Below, piece after piece: positions 42,761-51,350 of a stretch of DNA of 64,000 nucleotides. Position 1 is the first letter of the stretch, and each line of letters opens with the position of its first letter. Origin of the DNA: SAR202 cluster bacterium bin16. GTDB taxonomy: Bacteria > Chloroflexota > Dehalococcoidia > Lucifugimonadales > Australimonadaceae. The notes below the pieces were generated by a model. It had not been told where the DNA came from, ran no database searches, and saw only the letters and a list, made by a program, of their open reading frames with translations. The stretch covers positions 1 to 64,000 of the forward strand of contig MPMJ01000015.1 in assembly GCA_002238425.1 (NCBI GenBank), read 5' to 3'. The translations under genes and the position numbers were made by a program.

Positions 42761-42885
42761 CTCCCCTCTCCCGATGTCGGGAGAGGGGAATGCGCTTCAG
42801 CGCGCGGTGAGGGTACTTCCGTGTGGCGGTGTCATTCCGAGCGGAGTGCAGCGGAGTCGAGGGATCTCTCGGGGATAGCCCGCTT
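42761..42885. repeat. Hairpin repeat C and a TCATTCCGAGCGGAG-type repeat
   Basis: 42766-42785 is CTCCCCTCTCCCGATGTCGG then GAGAGGGG. 42831-42875 contains TCATTCCGAGCGGAGTGCAG followed by CGGAGTCGAGGGATCTCT, a form of intergenic repeat known in many genomes. The region lies between divergent genes. Confidence 0.5.
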
Positions 42886-42989
42886 ACAGTGAGCAGGGTG
42901 TTTGCCCCCCTGCGTGTCGCCCACCATGCGCTATCATGGGAGAGGCCCCGCCGTTGCGTTGGGGCGACTCTCTCCCTGAAAGGCGCTGC

Positions 42990-43436
42990 ATGGAATTCAA
43001 TTTCACGTACAAGGTCAACACGCCGCCCGACGCGCTCTGGGCGTTCGTGACTGACATCCCCGCCGTCGGCATGTGCATCCCCGGCGCGGCGGACGTGGCG
43101 GAGACGGACGGGACGTACACGGGCACGGTCAAGGTGCGCGTCGGCCCGGTCGCGCTGGGGCTCGTCGGCAAGCTGTGGGTGGACTCTCGGGACGACGCCG
43201 CGAGGCGCGTCTCGATGACCGGCGAAGGCGCGGACCGCAAGGTGCCGGGCAACGTCCGGGTGAAGATCGACATGGCGGTGGAGGATGCGGGCGACGGCGG
43301 CAGCAACCTCGTTGTGCGCTCGGACGCCAACATCATGGGCAAGCTCGGCGAGTTCGGCCAGGGCATCATCAAGCGCAAGACGGACGGCATCATGCAGGAA
43401 TTCGGGCGCAACCTGACGAAGAAAGTCAGCGGCTGA
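42990..43436 (+). CDS. CoxG-like SRPBCC protein
   Basis: A 148-residue protein of the CO dehydrogenase subunit G (CoxG/COG3427) group. It begins MEFNFTYKVNTPPDALWAFV and contains CIPGAADV, YTGTVKVRVGPV and MGKLGEFGQGIIKRK. The SRPBCC fold binds hydrophobic ligands. CoxG helps anchor CO dehydrogenase to the membrane, but no cox genes are in the window, so its role here is open. AAAGG lies 5 bases before the ATG. Confidence 0.8.
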   Translation: MEFNFTYKVNTPPDALWAFVTDIPAVGMCIPGAADVAETDGTYTGTVKVRVGPVALGLVGKLWVDSRDDAARRVSMTGEGADRKVPGNVRVKIDMAVEDAGDGGSNLVVRSDANIMGKLGEFGQGIIKRKTDGIMQEFGRNLTKKVSG

Positions 43437-43459
43437 CGCGCACCTCTTCTCCGCCGGCT

Positions 43460-43585
43460 GAACAAGAATGTCAGCCGGCACTGCGATGAGATCCTTGTTC
43501 CCCCGTTCTACGAGTGGCGGGGGAGTCCGTTCTGACATTCTTGTTCCGGTTTTGACAGACATTTTCATGGCCGTGGCCTGCTTCC
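43460..43585. repeat. 14-bp repeat cluster downstream of ATPase copy 2
   Basis: GAACAAGAATGTCA at 43460-43473, a degenerate ATCCTTGTTC at 43491-43500, and TGACATTCTTGTTC at 43533-43546 reproduce the orientation and order of the copy 1 cluster (1519-1604). The 17-bp block at 43569-43585 is identical to 1627-1643. CCGGC arms flank the first repeat and extend the palindrome. Confidence 0.7.
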
Positions 43586-43615
43586 TGCGCCTGAGGCAAC
43601 AACAATCTCATGCGT

Positions 43616-45166
43616 TTACAAGTTCGGCGGCGCGTCGTGTTCGGCGTCGTGTTCGGCGTGGGTGTCCGGGATCGACCAGTACCACGCGCCCGGACCGCTC
43701 GGGACTCCCGGCGTGCTGACGCGGAAAGCCTTGACGTTGCAGAGCACGCGGGCGCGGACGAGGGTGGACCTGGATATGCCAAGCATGGCGGCTTCGCGCT
43801 CGACCTGAGCGGCGGGTCGAGGGCCGTCTGCGAGGGCGCGCATGAGGAGGGACCGGGCGGCGCGTGTCCTCGCTCCTTGATCACGGTTGGGGTCGGCGAG
43901 GGCGTTGATGTGCGCAGGGAAGACGGGTTTGCGCCAGGCGACGGCGACGGCGTCGGTGGACGGAAGGACGTAGGGGATGGCGGGGGCGTCGTCGCTCATG
44001 GCGGGGCGGAGGGGTATGAGGAAGCGGCGGCCGCCGGGTTCCACGACGGCGGTGGTGAAGACGACGGATGCCTGAGCGAGCCTGCGCTGCATGGCGGCGA
44101 CGGCGCGGGGGTAGTTGGGCGCGGGGTTGTGGGTGAGGGCGACGACGGCTGCGCCGGAGCGCGCGGCGAGGGCCTTGAGCATTCCCAGGACGGTCGCCGG
44201 TTGAGCGCGGTGCATGGAAGCGAGGTCCTCGACCTGGTCGACGATCAACAGGGCGGCGCTTCCGGCCTCAATGAGGCTGGCGAGCCGCCTCATCACCTTG
44301 TTGAGGCCAGGCCACGGGGCGGTGAAGTCCGTCGCAGGGTCCGACGGCGGCTTCCAGGGAAGCGGGGGCGGAACCCTGACGCCGACCGGACGGCGGCGTG
44401 GAACGCGTATCTCATTGCCGTCGTTGTCGAACAGGTACTCCTCCTCGTCCTCGTCGTCCCGGTCATCATCGTCGTAGCGGGGGTCGTCCTCGTCGTCGTC
44501 GTTGGGCGGGTCGTCGGGGTAGTAGTCGATCGGGTGGGTGGGGGAGAGGAGGTCTGCGAGGTAGATGCGTCCGAGTTCCGCTCCGAAGAGGCGGAGGACG
44601 GGGAGGACGTCGGACTTCGGGTTGCCGTTGAGGAGGGCGAGGACGACGGGGGCGTAAGGGAAGAGGGCGTCCGGCTGGTCGGGGGCTGCCGCGCCGCGCG
44701 AGGCGCGGGCGGCGATATCGAGCGCGATGGAGGTCTTGCCGGAGGAGGGGTACCCGGCGATGAGGGTGAGCTTGCCGAGGGGGATGCGGTTTGGCCAGAG
44801 CCAGTCGGTCGGTTGCTGGATGAGGAGGTTGAGGGGTTGGAGTCCGGCTTCCTGAGCGCCGGAGGAGGAGTAGAGGTGCGTTCGGGGCATGAGACCGCGC
44901 CTGGCGAGGGCGTCCAGCACCTTTGCGAAGGGGCAGCGGGTGCACTCGAACGAGACGCCGTGTTTCGGGTTCCAGGTGACGCTGAGGGTGGGGACGTCGG
45001 GGTTGTCGTGGGAGGGGCAGTGGAACCTGCCGGGGTTTTCGCACGAGCAGCCGGGGACGCCGCAGCGGAGGGCGGTCTTGAGGCGCTCGACGTAGGCGCC
45101 GTCCTGCGGCGGGAGCATGTCGGGGGTGGCGTAGCCTTCGGGCACGGGAGCGGGTTGTGTAGTCAT
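43616..45166 (-). CDS. Zinc-finger RecA-like (AAA_25/RepA-type) ATPase, copy 2
   Basis: A 516-residue paralogue of the protein at 1666-3192. All zinc-cluster residues sit at identical positions (C35, C40, C42, C50, H53, C75, C78), as does Walker A (GYPSSGKT, 138-145). Residues 100-150 differ at only four positions. The acidic middle (EDDPRYDDDDRDDEDEEE) and the region after it are most variable. The C-terminal winged-helix segment (AAQVEREAAMLGISRSTLVR) is kept. Conservation with divergence suggests both copies are or were functional. A replicative helicase/primase-accessory role is inferred from the family; neither copy has a recognisable integrase or transposase beside it. Confidence 0.7.
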   Translation of the reverse strand: MTTQPAPVPEGYATPDMLPPQDGAYVERLKTALRCGVPGCSCENPGRFHCPSHDNPDVPTLSVTWNPKHGVSFECTRCPFAKVLDALARRGLMPRTHLYSSSGAQEAGLQPLNLLIQQPTDWLWPNRIPLGKLTLIAGYPSSGKTSIALDIAARASRGAAAPDQPDALFPYAPVVLALLNGNPKSDVLPVLRLFGAELGRIYLADLLSPTHPIDYYPDDPPNDDDEDDPRYDDDDRDDEDEEEYLFDNDGNEIRVPRRRPVGVRVPPPLPWKPPSDPATDFTAPWPGLNKVMRRLASLIEAGSAALLIVDQVEDLASMHRAQPATVLGMLKALAARSGAAVVALTHNPAPNYPRAVAAMQRRLAQASVVFTTAVVEPGGRRFLIPLRPAMSDDAPAIPYVLPSTDAVAVAWRKPVFPAHINALADPNRDQGARTRAARSLLMRALADGPRPAAQVEREAAMLGISRSTLVRARVLCNVKAFRVSTPGVPSGPGAWYWSIPDTHAEHDAEHDAPPNL

Positions 45167-45225
45167 GGGGACATGGTAGGGAGGGGTGCGTTGACCACGC
45201 AACGGGCGCGTGTCACATATTCAAC
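45167..45225 (-). promoter_or_regulatory. Conserved 59-bp leader of ATPase copy 2
   Basis: It aligns over its whole length with 3193-3251, including ACATGGTAGGGAGGGGTG and GGGCGCGTGTCACA. Sequence beyond 45225 is unrelated to that beyond 3251. Confidence 0.6.
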
Positions 45226-45269
45226 GGGCGGGGAGGATGGGGGGGGAAAGGGATGGGAGCGGGGGACAA

Positions 45270-45355
45270 GGGCACCCACAAGGGATGCCCCTACACTGGG
45301 CATCCTCACCCGCCGCCGGGACGGCACCCTCTCCCAAGAGGAGAGGGGATCAGGG
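45270..45355. repeat. Dispersed repeat A plus hairpin repeat C
   Basis: Repeat A at 45270-45295 is followed by a CCCTCTCCC...GAGAGGGG hairpin near 45328-45350. The gap between ATPase copy 2 and the membrane protein gene contains only these. Confidence 0.7.
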
Positions 45356-45370
45356 GCAGCGGCTCAATAC

Positions 45371-46162
45371 CTACAGTGCCGAGAGCATCAGAAGCGAAAT
45401 GCCGAACAGCGAGCCCAGAGATATCGTTCTCTCCGTCTTCCGGTAGAGGGGATGAGCAATCACCCCAGGCGCCGGCTCCGGAACAAAGCCAACCCGGTGC
45501 GTCGACACGGACAATACGCACATAAGCGCTCCGAACCAGGACGCCAGTGCGATTTCGAACCAGGTGACGGCGAACAGGGGCGTTTCGGTGTCAAGCAAGG
45601 CCGGCATCAAATGCAGCCAAACCGTGATGACGAAAATACAGATAGGCAAATAGATGGCAATGGCTCGAAGGGCATTCTTCAGATCGTACCCTGCTCTCAG
45701 CCTGAACACGAGTCCGTGAAGCACGAGGTTCAGGGTTGCCATTCCTCCAAATATGTACAACCCGGACCTGAATACTGCGTCACCGAACCTGTCGGAAACC
45801 GGGAAGATCATGGAGGTTATGCTTGCCAGTGCGGCGAACAGCAGGACGGAGATGCACGGGAGCAGCAGGGACACAGCCACTTGCTTCCGTGTGCGCGCCG
45901 TCCTCGCCGTATAGTCACGCAAGAGCAGCACCTTGAGTGCGTTCCTGCGGACCGCCCCAGTCCTCGCTGTTTCCATACGCTCTCTGGCCGCTGAGCGGAC
46001 CAGGTCGACAGCACATTGCGTCCAGACCACCAGAGTTCCCACTCCGCCGCCGTCGCGACTCATCCGGTCACGAAAAAGCTGGACCATCGGTTCCCCGAAC
46101 TCACGTCTGTGTTCCTTCGGGTAGGCCAAGAGCAGTGCGCGGTAGATCCGCTCTGAGAGCAT
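45371..46162 (-). CDS. PadR-linked membrane protein, unknown
   Basis: A 263-residue protein. The N-terminal MLSERIYRALLLAYPKEHR and EFGEPMVQLFRDR are typical of membrane proteins encoded next to PadR regulators. About five membrane helices follow (VSLLLPCISVLLFAALASI; FGGMATLNLVLHGLVF; AIAIYLPICIFVITVWL; FEIALASWFGALMCVL; LGSLFGISLLML). The start codon lies at the PadR stop with GGGGGAGG upstream, so the pair is coupled. Its function is unknown; such pairs often respond to membrane stress. Confidence 0.7.
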   Translation of the reverse strand: MLSERIYRALLLAYPKEHRREFGEPMVQLFRDRMSRDGGGVGTLVVWTQCAVDLVRSAARERMETARTGAVRRNALKVLLLRDYTARTARTRKQVAVSLLLPCISVLLFAALASITSMIFPVSDRFGDAVFRSGLYIFGGMATLNLVLHGLVFRLRAGYDLKNALRAIAIYLPICIFVITVWLHLMPALLDTETPLFAVTWFEIALASWFGALMCVLSVSTHRVGFVPEPAPGVIAHPLYRKTERTISLGSLFGISLLMLSAL

Positions 46163-46163
46163 C

Positions 46164-46538
46164 TCAGACGCCTCCCCCAGGCAGTGTCTGTCCAAGGGCC
46201 GACCATCCAGTCCGGGCGATGCGGGCAAGCCGCTCCATCCGTGCGACCTCGGCGTCCAGAGCGCGAGCACCCAAGCCTGTGAGTCTGTAGTAGCGGCGAC
46301 GGGCGTCATCCAGCTCCGGGTCTGGTCGTTCGTCGGCCTCTTCGACAAGTCCCGCTTTCATCATTCTCTTAATGGCTCCGTACAACGTCCCCGGGCCCAT
46401 TGTGACTGATCCCTCGGTCAAGACCTCAACGCGGCCCATGATTGCGTAGCCGTGCTTCTGTCCGTCGGCCAAAGCGAGCATGATGTGCAACTGCGCGACC
46501 GGCAGGGGCAGGCGATGCGAAGAATCGGGAGTGGTCAC
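46164..46538 (-). CDS. PadR-family transcriptional regulator
   Basis: A 124-residue winged-helix regulator. AQLHIMLALADGQKHGYAIM, VTMGPGTLYGAIKRMMKAGL and RRYYRLTGLGARAL match the PadR family. GTG 46538 is chosen because AAGGAG lies 9 bases upstream; TTG 46544 would be too close to it. It is followed directly by the membrane-protein gene, which it probably represses together with itself. Confidence 0.85.
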   Translation of the reverse strand: MTTPDSSHRLPLPVAQLHIMLALADGQKHGYAIMGRVEVLTEGSVTMGPGTLYGAIKRMMKAGLVEEADERPDPELDDARRRYYRLTGLGARALDAEVARMERLARIARTGWSALGQTLPGGGV

Positions 46539-46569
46539 TCTCAATCACTCCTTAGGAAGGTTCAAGCCA

Positions 46570-46597
46570 ACTATATCGCACACGGATATAATCTCAA
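46570..46597 (-). promoter_or_regulatory. Promoter of the padR-like unit
   Basis: TTGAGA (46592-46597), a 16-base spacer and TATAGT (46570-46575) on the minus strand, one of the better sigma-70-like promoters in the window. Confidence 0.55.
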
Positions 46598-46678
46598 TGA
46601 GGGCTGTTCCAAGATGCGTCGGCGTGGTGCCTTTTCACAGGAATGGCGGGTGGGGGCGCGGGGATGACGCGGGGGCAA

Positions 46679-46762
46679 GGGCACCCACAAGGGATGCCCC
46701 ACACCGGGCACCGTCACCCGCCGCCGGCGCGGCACGCTGGGTTCCCGTTTTCACGGGAACTC
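46679..46762. repeat. Dispersed repeat A plus GC hairpin D
   Basis: Repeat A at 46679-46704 has lost one T relative to the others. TTCCCGTTTTCACGGGAA follows at 46741-46758. The gap 46539-46773 contains the promoter above and these repeats. Confidence 0.65.
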
Positions 46763-46773
46763 TTGGTCGCGGC

Positions 46774-47313
46774 CTACTCCACGAAGATGTGTTCGCGGTA
46801 GTAGCGCAGTTCCTCGATGCTCTCGCGGATGTCGTCGAGGGCGAGGTGGGCGCGGCGCTTGCGGTGGGGCGGCAGGTCCGGGTACCAGCGCTTCACGAGC
46901 TCCTTGATGGTGCTCACGTCCACGATGCGGTAGTTCAGGTACGCCTCCAGCGCCGGCATCTCGGCGCGCAGGAAGAGCCTGTCCTGGTGCACGGAGTTGC
47001 CGCAGAGCGGCGCCTTCTTCTCCTTCACCCACTGCCGCACGAAGTCCAGCGTGAGCCGCTCCGCCTCCTCCACGCCGACGGTCGACTCCTGCACCCGAGC
47101 CAGCAGGCCCGATTCCGTGTGCGTGCGGAGGCTCCAGTCGTCGATGCGGGCCATCTCGTCGTCGCTGCGTCTGACGGCGATGACCGGCCCTTCGGCCACC
47201 ACCTCCAGGTCCGCGTCGGTGATGAGCGTCGCTATCTCCAGCGTGACGTGCCGGTCCGGGTCCAGCCCGGTCATCTCCATGTCGATCCAGACGAGCCTGC
47301 CAGAGTCAGCCAT
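46774..47313 (-). CDS. orn: Oligoribonuclease
   Basis: A 179-residue DEDDh exonuclease that degrades short RNA oligonucleotides to monomers. [10 protein letters not shown] supplies the first Asp/Glu, [11 protein letters not shown] the third acid, and [12 protein letters not shown] the catalytic His and last Asp. Length and motifs match the Orn family, which also removes pGpG from cyclic-di-GMP breakdown. It overlaps the end of the pseudouridine synthase gene by 8 bp. Confidence 0.93.
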   Translation of the reverse strand: MADSGRLVWIDMEMTGLDPDRHVTLEIATLITDADLEVVAEGPVIAVRRSDDEMARIDDWSLRTHTESGLLARVQESTVGVEEAERLTLDFVRQWVKEKKAPLCGNSVHQDRLFLRAEMPALEAYLNYRIVDVSTIKELVKRWYPDLPPHRKRRAHLALDDIRESIEELRYYREHIFVE

Positions 47314-48181
47314 GCGACGCCTTTCGCGCTTCCTGCGCAGAGAGTTCACGGACACTGCCGGAGGGCAGCCTGCCGAGCCGCAGCCCGCCGACGCGCACGC
47401 GCGTCAGCCGGAGCACGCGACGTCCGACCGCGCGCATCATCAGCCGCACCTCGCGCTTCTTGCCCTCCGCCAGCTCCAGGCTGTAACGCGGCTCGACGCT
47501 TGCGGCGAACGGGGGAGGCCGGAGCGCCGCCTGGATGCCTCCCACCGAAGCGAGAGAGGACTGGCGCGATGGCGTCCGGCGCGAAGCGGGCCGCCTGTCG
47601 GGCCGCTTGCTCTGAGGCCTCTCGCCCTGAGGGGCCCCGAACGGCGAGACCGACAGCGCCCGTGCGAGGCCGCCTTCGATCTCGACGCCGCTCAGCAGAC
47701 GCGCCTGGTCGCGCGGGGAGATCGGCCTGTCCAGCAGGACGTCGTACTCTTTCACGACGCCGTAGCGCGGATGCGTAACGCGCTCCACGAACGCGCCGTC
47801 GTTCGACAGCAGCAGCAGGCCGGTGCTGTCGGCGTCGAGCCGTCCGACCGGCACGAGCCCGGCGACGCGCAGCGCACTCGGCACGAGGTCGAGCACGGTG
47901 GGGCGTCCGCGCGAGTCGCTCACCGTACAGAGGTAGCCGCGTGGCTTGTTGAGCACCAGGTAGACGACACGCTTCTCCGCCTGCGCGAGCGGCCGGCCGT
48001 TGATGGAGACGGCGTCGGACGTTTTCACGGGGTGGTTCAGGTTCGTCGCGGGCTGGCCGTTCACGGAGACCGCGCCGGAGAAGATCAACTCAGCCGCGCG
48101 GCGGCGCGATCCCGCCCCTCCGGCAACGAGTCGCTTCACCAGCGGCATGGAGGGAGCGCGGGATGGCGGGCTGCTGACCAT
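47306..48181 (-). CDS. 23S rRNA pseudouridine synthase, RluB/RsuA family
   Basis: A 291-residue protein. An N-terminal S4 RNA-binding domain ([20 protein letters not shown]) is followed by the synthase domain with the catalytic Asp in [14 protein letters not shown] and the C-terminal [15 protein letters not shown]. Between ALSVSPF and YSLELAEG there are about 50 residues rich in Arg, Pro and Ser that family members normally lack. The DNA there contains palindromic GC repeats (about 47520-47645), so this looks like an in-frame repeat insertion. It is co-transcribed with orn. The start at ATG 48181 is uncertain, because MPLVKRL at 48148 is also possible. Confidence 0.85.
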   Translation of the reverse strand: MVSSPPSRAPSMPLVKRLVAGGAGSRRRAAELIFSGAVSVNGQPATNLNHPVKTSDAVSINGRPLAQAEKRVVYLVLNKPRGYLCTVSDSRGRPTVLDLVPSALRVAGLVPVGRLDADSTGLLLLSNDGAFVERVTHPRYGVVKEYDVLLDRPISPRDQARLLSGVEIEGGLARALSVSPFGAPQGERPQSKRPDRRPASRRTPSRQSSLASVGGIQAALRPPPFAASVEPRYSLELAEGKKREVRLMMRAVGRRVLRLTRVRVGGLRLGRLPSGSVRELSAQEARKASHG

Positions 48182-48211
48182 GGAATGAGGGTAGCACAGG
48201 CGGGGGGTCGC

Positions 48212-48220
48212 TGGTAGAAT
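48212..48220 (+). promoter_or_regulatory. Extended -10 promoter
   Basis: TGGTAGAAT, 36 bases before the ATG of the next gene. Confidence 0.5.
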
Positions 48221-48256
48221 CCCGCTTCCGGGGAGGAGGCAGGGACGAGGAATTCC

Positions 48257-49036
48257 ATGGGCAAACTCACAGACAAACTCGAACGCGCCGAGAAGGGCGC
48301 AGGTCAACCGCTGGGGTTCGGCGGCGCCGCGAAGCGTGAGTCCATCGCGCCGCTGCTGCTGCTGGGCGCTGTCGAGGCGGGCGACGCCGCACAGGCGGGG
48401 GTCGTGACCGCGTCGGAGATAGACGGCGCGCTCATCGCCGGCGCCGGGAGCGCGAAGAAGACGGCGCTGAACGGTTCGGTCAAGGCGCTTGGGGACACCC
48501 TCTTCGGCGTGTGGACGGACGAAGGGCAGGCCGAGGAGGCCGGAGGCGCGGACTTCCAGGTGTTCTCCTCCGATGCGACGCCCGCGGGGGCGCTTTCCGG
48601 CGAGGGTCGCACGCTCGTCATGCAGGTGCAGCCGGAACTGCCGGACAGCCTGCTGCGCACGATCGACCAACTGCCGGTGGACGCCTTCCTCGTCTCACTG
48701 GACACGCCGCTCACGGTGGCGCAGCTCATGCGGCTGGCCCGCGTGCGCGGCGCGACGTCGAAACGGCTCCTCGTGCACTTGGGCGCTCTGCCCGCGAAGG
48801 CCGACGCCGAGCAGCTGCGCGACGCCGGAGCATCCGCCCTCGTCGTGGACGCGGCAGGACAGACCGCCGACACCTTCCGCGAGACGCTCGCGATGCTGCG
48901 CGAACTGCCGCGCAAGTCGCCCCGCCAACGCGACGGCGAGCGCTCCGGCGCGACCGTGCCGCAGCCCTCGTTCGGAGCGGCCCGCTCGGCCCCTCAGCCT
49001 CCGCCCGACGACGATGACGACTGGGACGACGACTAG
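48257..49036 (+). CDS. Hypothetical protein with acidic tail
   Basis: A 259-residue soluble protein beginning MGKLTDKLERAEKG. Alternating beta strands and helices (LLLLGAVEAGDAAQ, TLVMQVQPELPD, AFLVSLDTPLTV, LLVHLGALPAKADAEQL, ALVVDAAG) suggest a TIM-barrel-like fold. The C-terminus is disordered and ends in DDDDDWDDD. No family is recognised. It is divergent from the pseudouridine synthase and 77 bp upstream of the site-2 protease. Confidence 0.65.
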   Translation: MGKLTDKLERAEKGAGQPLGFGGAAKRESIAPLLLLGAVEAGDAAQAGVVTASEIDGALIAGAGSAKKTALNGSVKALGDTLFGVWTDEGQAEEAGGADFQVFSSDATPAGALSGEGRTLVMQVQPELPDSLLRTIDQLPVDAFLVSLDTPLTVAQLMRLARVRGATSKRLLVHLGALPAKADAEQLRDAGASALVVDAAGQTADTFRETLAMLRELPRKSPRQRDGERSGATVPQPSFGAARSAPQPPPDDDDDWDDD

Positions 49037-49113
49037 TCCCGGCTTAGTGACCTCACTCACCCGTACAATGTTCTTAGTGACGTCTGGATCGGCGGGGTAG
49101 GGCGAGGCGCGCG

Positions 49114-49800
49114 ATGCTGCTGGCGGGAATCAACGGCCTCTTCGACGATCCGTTCCGAGCGCTCGTATGGTTCGTCGCCATCGCGGCCTCGCTGCTCATC
49201 GCCATCACGTTCCACGAGGCGTCGCACGCCGTCACCGCGTTGCGGCTCGGAGACGACACGGCGGCAAGGCTGGGGCGGGTGACGCTCAACCCGAAGCGGC
49301 ACCTCGACCCGGCAGGCACGGTCATGTTGCTCATCGTGGGGTTCGGCTGGGGCAAGCCGGTGCCGGTGAACCCGTCCCGCCTGCGTACCGGCAGGACGGG
49401 CATGGCGATGGTCTCGGCCGCAGGCCCGATGGCGAACGTCGCGCTTGCGGTCGCGTTCGCGCTGCTGTTCCGCCTGGGCGTGCTCGACGGCAGCATCACG
49501 CGGGACGAGTTGCAATCGCTGTCACCGATGGCGTGGGCGAGCATCATCGCGTGGTACGGGGTCGCGCTGAACCTGCTACTGGCCGTGTTCAACCTGCTGC
49601 CGCTCCCACCGCTGGACGGCGGCGGCATCATCCAGGGCATCGCGCCGCGGAGTTGGCGTCCGGCCGTCGTGCAGTTGCAGCGATTCGGGCCGATCGTGCT
49701 CATCGTGCTCATCGCGCTGACGTTTGCGACAGACATCAACCCGCTGGGGTACGTCTTCCGCCCCGTCTATGCCGTCGCGGATGCGCTCAGGGGCGTCTGA
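49114..49800 (+). CDS. Site-2 protease family (M50) membrane metalloprotease
   Basis: A 228-residue intramembrane zinc protease. HEASH (in ITFHEASHAVTAL, about residues 29-41) is the HExxH zinc site, and NLLPLPPLDGGGII provides the NPxPxLDG third ligand. About five membrane helices are present. Short M50 proteins of this type are widespread; they cleave membrane-embedded substrates, and targets are unknown. Confidence 0.85.
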   Translation: MLLAGINGLFDDPFRALVWFVAIAASLLIAITFHEASHAVTALRLGDDTAARLGRVTLNPKRHLDPAGTVMLLIVGFGWGKPVPVNPSRLRTGRTGMAMVSAAGPMANVALAVAFALLFRLGVLDGSITRDELQSLSPMAWASIIAWYGVALNLLLAVFNLLPLPPLDGGGIIQGIAPRSWRPAVVQLQRFGPIVLIVLIALTFATDINPLGYVFRPVYAVADALRGV

Positions 49801-49809
49801 GGGGCGACG

Positions 49810-50142
49810 CTACTGCCAGGGCAGCGACATCGTCCCGTAGACCTCTATCCCGCAGCCGGCAATGCCGAGGTGCGGATGGTCCGCGAGCAGCGCCTGCGCG
49901 GCGGCCATGTCCTCTGCCTGGAGGACGGAATAGGTCACCACTCCCATCTCGTTCGAGGAGCTTCCCGACGCGGTGATCCTCCCGCCCGGGCTCAGCGGGG
50001 ACATCTCGACCAGAGCGTCGCCACACCGGTCGGACCACGCCTTCCACGCGTCCATGACGGCCTGCATATCCTCCGGCTTGGAGTCCATCATCGCCTGCAT
50101 AGCTGCCGCCGGAGCGAGATACAGCACAAGATACTTCTGCAC
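49810..50142 (-). CDS. YCII-related domain protein
   Basis: A 110-residue protein (VQKYLVLYLAPAAAMQAMM, then MDAWKAWSDRCGDALVEMS) resembling the YCII/DGPF dimeric alpha-beta barrel. The GTG start at 50142 has AGGAGGT 6 bases upstream. It converges with the site-2 protease gene. The biochemical role is unknown. Confidence 0.7.
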   Translation of the reverse strand: MQKYLVLYLAPAAAMQAMMDSKPEDMQAVMDAWKAWSDRCGDALVEMSPLSPGGRITASGSSSNEMGVVTYSVLQAEDMAAAQALLADHPHLGIAGCGIEVYGTMSLPWQ

Positions 50143-50242
50143 CTGAGACACCTCCTGGGGTTCGCCCCGGCGTGTTCCGGAGCCGCGACAGGATAGGGGG
50201 TGAAGGCGGCTGCAGCAACGGCAGGCGGTGGCTGCCATGCGA

Positions 50243-50251
50243 TGATATAGT
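50243..50251 (+). promoter_or_regulatory. Extended -10 promoter of the TA pair
   Basis: TGATATAGT, 46 bases before the antitoxin ATG; AAGGAGCGAGGGAG just before the ATG provides the RBS. Confidence 0.5.
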
Positions 50252-50297
50252 TGTGCTGTGCCTGCGGCAGGCTGCCCCGGCGGAAGGAGCGAGGGAG

Positions 50298-50495
50298 ATG
50301 GCTTCTCGAAAGAAGACTCCGGTCTCAGGAAGGCCGAAGACGGAAGGCATCTTCCTGGAGATGACCGAGGAGCTGTACGACCAGGCGATGAACTCCAAAG
50401 TGCTCCTGGAAGGTACGTTGAAAGGGGCTCGCGAGCTAGACCAGGGACTGGGGGTGCGCTGGGAGGATGTCCTCCGAGAACGCAAGCCCCGTTGA
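50298..50495 (+). CDS. Antitoxin-like small protein
   Basis: A 65-residue basic/acidic protein (MASRKKTPVSGRPKTEGIFL, then EMTEELYDQAMNSKVLLEG). Its position 28 bp overlapping a RelE/ParE-like gene, together with its size, suggests an antitoxin. No DNA-binding fold is certain. The start has a strong RBS. Confidence 0.6.
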   Translation: MASRKKTPVSGRPKTEGIFLEMTEELYDQAMNSKVLLEGTLKGARELDQGLGVRWEDVLRERKPR

Positions 50496-50763
50496 CGCGA
50501 TTCTCTCTCCGATCGCCAGACAGGCCTTCGACGCCCAGGATGCTTCCGGGCAGGAACGTATGCAGGCCGCTATCGAGCAGATGATGCGGGACCCTCACCC
50601 AGACGGTGTTACCAAAGCCTTGCTCGGCGCTCCCTATCCGCGCGGCACAGTAGGACTGGTCTCCCGTGACTACTGGATCACGTACCGCTTCCTCAACAGC
50701 ACCGTCGTCGAAGTCCTCCGGATCCTCCCGTGGGAGGAGTTCCTGCCGGACGCTGGCAGGTAG
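50467..50763 (+). CDS. RelE/ParE-like toxin
   Basis: A 98-residue protein. The C-terminal half (GTVGLVSRDYWITYRFLN, then STVVEVLRILPWEEF) has the strand pattern and basic/aromatic residues of RelE/ParE-fold toxins. The start overlaps the upstream gene by 29 bp. Whether it cleaves mRNA or targets gyrase cannot be judged from the sequence. Confidence 0.6.
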   Translation: MSSENASPVDAILSPIARQAFDAQDASGQERMQAAIEQMMRDPHPDGVTKALLGAPYPRGTVGLVSRDYWITYRFLNSTVVEVLRILPWEEFLPDAGR

Positions 50764-50780
50764 CGTCCCGCTCGCCGCAC

Positions 50781-50945
50781 TCAGTGCGCGGACTTGGCCG
50801 ATTGGATTTCGTCCATCATCATCCGCTTCATGGTCTCGGCGATGCGGGTGAGTTCATTCGTGGTAAGTTTCGGGCCCATGAGTTCACGCTCGTACGCGGC
50901 GATGACGTTGAGCAGCGTACGGTCGTTCGGTGTGGTAAGCGCCAT
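50781..50945 (-). CDS. Small hypothetical protein (54 aa)
   Basis: MALTTPNDRTLLNVIAAYER, followed by ELMGPKLTTNELTRIAETMK and an acidic/Met-rich end. It looks like a single helical hairpin. GAGG lies 7 bases before the ATG. It is divergent from DUF952. The codon pattern looks coding, but no family is known. Confidence 0.45.
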   Translation of the reverse strand: MALTTPNDRTLLNVIAAYERELMGPKLTTNELTRIAETMKRMMMDEIQSAKSAH

Positions 50946-50975
50946 GACGGAACCTCGGAGCGGAGACTGCCGGAG

Positions 50976-51323
50976 ATGATAGCGCAAGAGCATATCCTGC
51001 ACGTGACGACACCGGAGGCGTGGCGGCGCGGCGCAGACACCCCGCTCTACGAGGCTGAATCTCTCGCCACCGAGGGGTTCATCCACAACTGCCGTCCCGC
51101 GCAGTTGCAAGGCGTGCTCGGCAGGCACTTCGCAGGCCACCGGGCGCTCGTGCTGCTGGTCGTAGACCCGGCGCGGCTCACGTCCGAGGTCAGGGAAGAG
51201 GAAGCCGTCGGCGAGACGTTCCCGCACGTCTACGGGCCGATAGACCGCGCAGCCGTCGTCAGCGTGCTTCCGATCGAGGCGGACAGCACGGGCAGGTTCA
51301 CGCTGCCGGATGGCATCGAGTAG
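50976..51323 (+). CDS. DUF952 family protein
   Basis: A 115-residue protein. HILHVTTPEAW, GFIHNCRPAQLQGV, LVLLVVDPARLTSEV and FPHVYGPIDRAAVV match DUF952, an uncharacterised small enzyme-like fold with conserved His residues. GGAG precedes the ATG. Confidence 0.8.
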   Translation: MIAQEHILHVTTPEAWRRGADTPLYEAESLATEGFIHNCRPAQLQGVLGRHFAGHRALVLLVVDPARLTSEVREEEAVGETFPHVYGPIDRAAVVSVLPIEADSTGRFTLPDGIE

Positions 51324-51350
51324 CGAGCCGGTCACCGTTGCCACCGGCGC

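Noticed and set aside
42990-43436. CoxG-like gene as evidence for a CO dehydrogenase cluster
   Set aside because: No coxL, coxM, coxS or maturation genes are in the window.
42729-43568. Upstream extension of the sugar dehydrogenase frame
   Set aside because: It would overlap the CoxG-like gene and repeats; the signal peptide at 42728 marks the real start.
43610-45994. 794-codon plus-strand frame opposite ATPase copy 2
   Set aside because: It is Gly/Val/Glu-rich antisense sequence continuing into unrelated intergenic DNA, with no motif.
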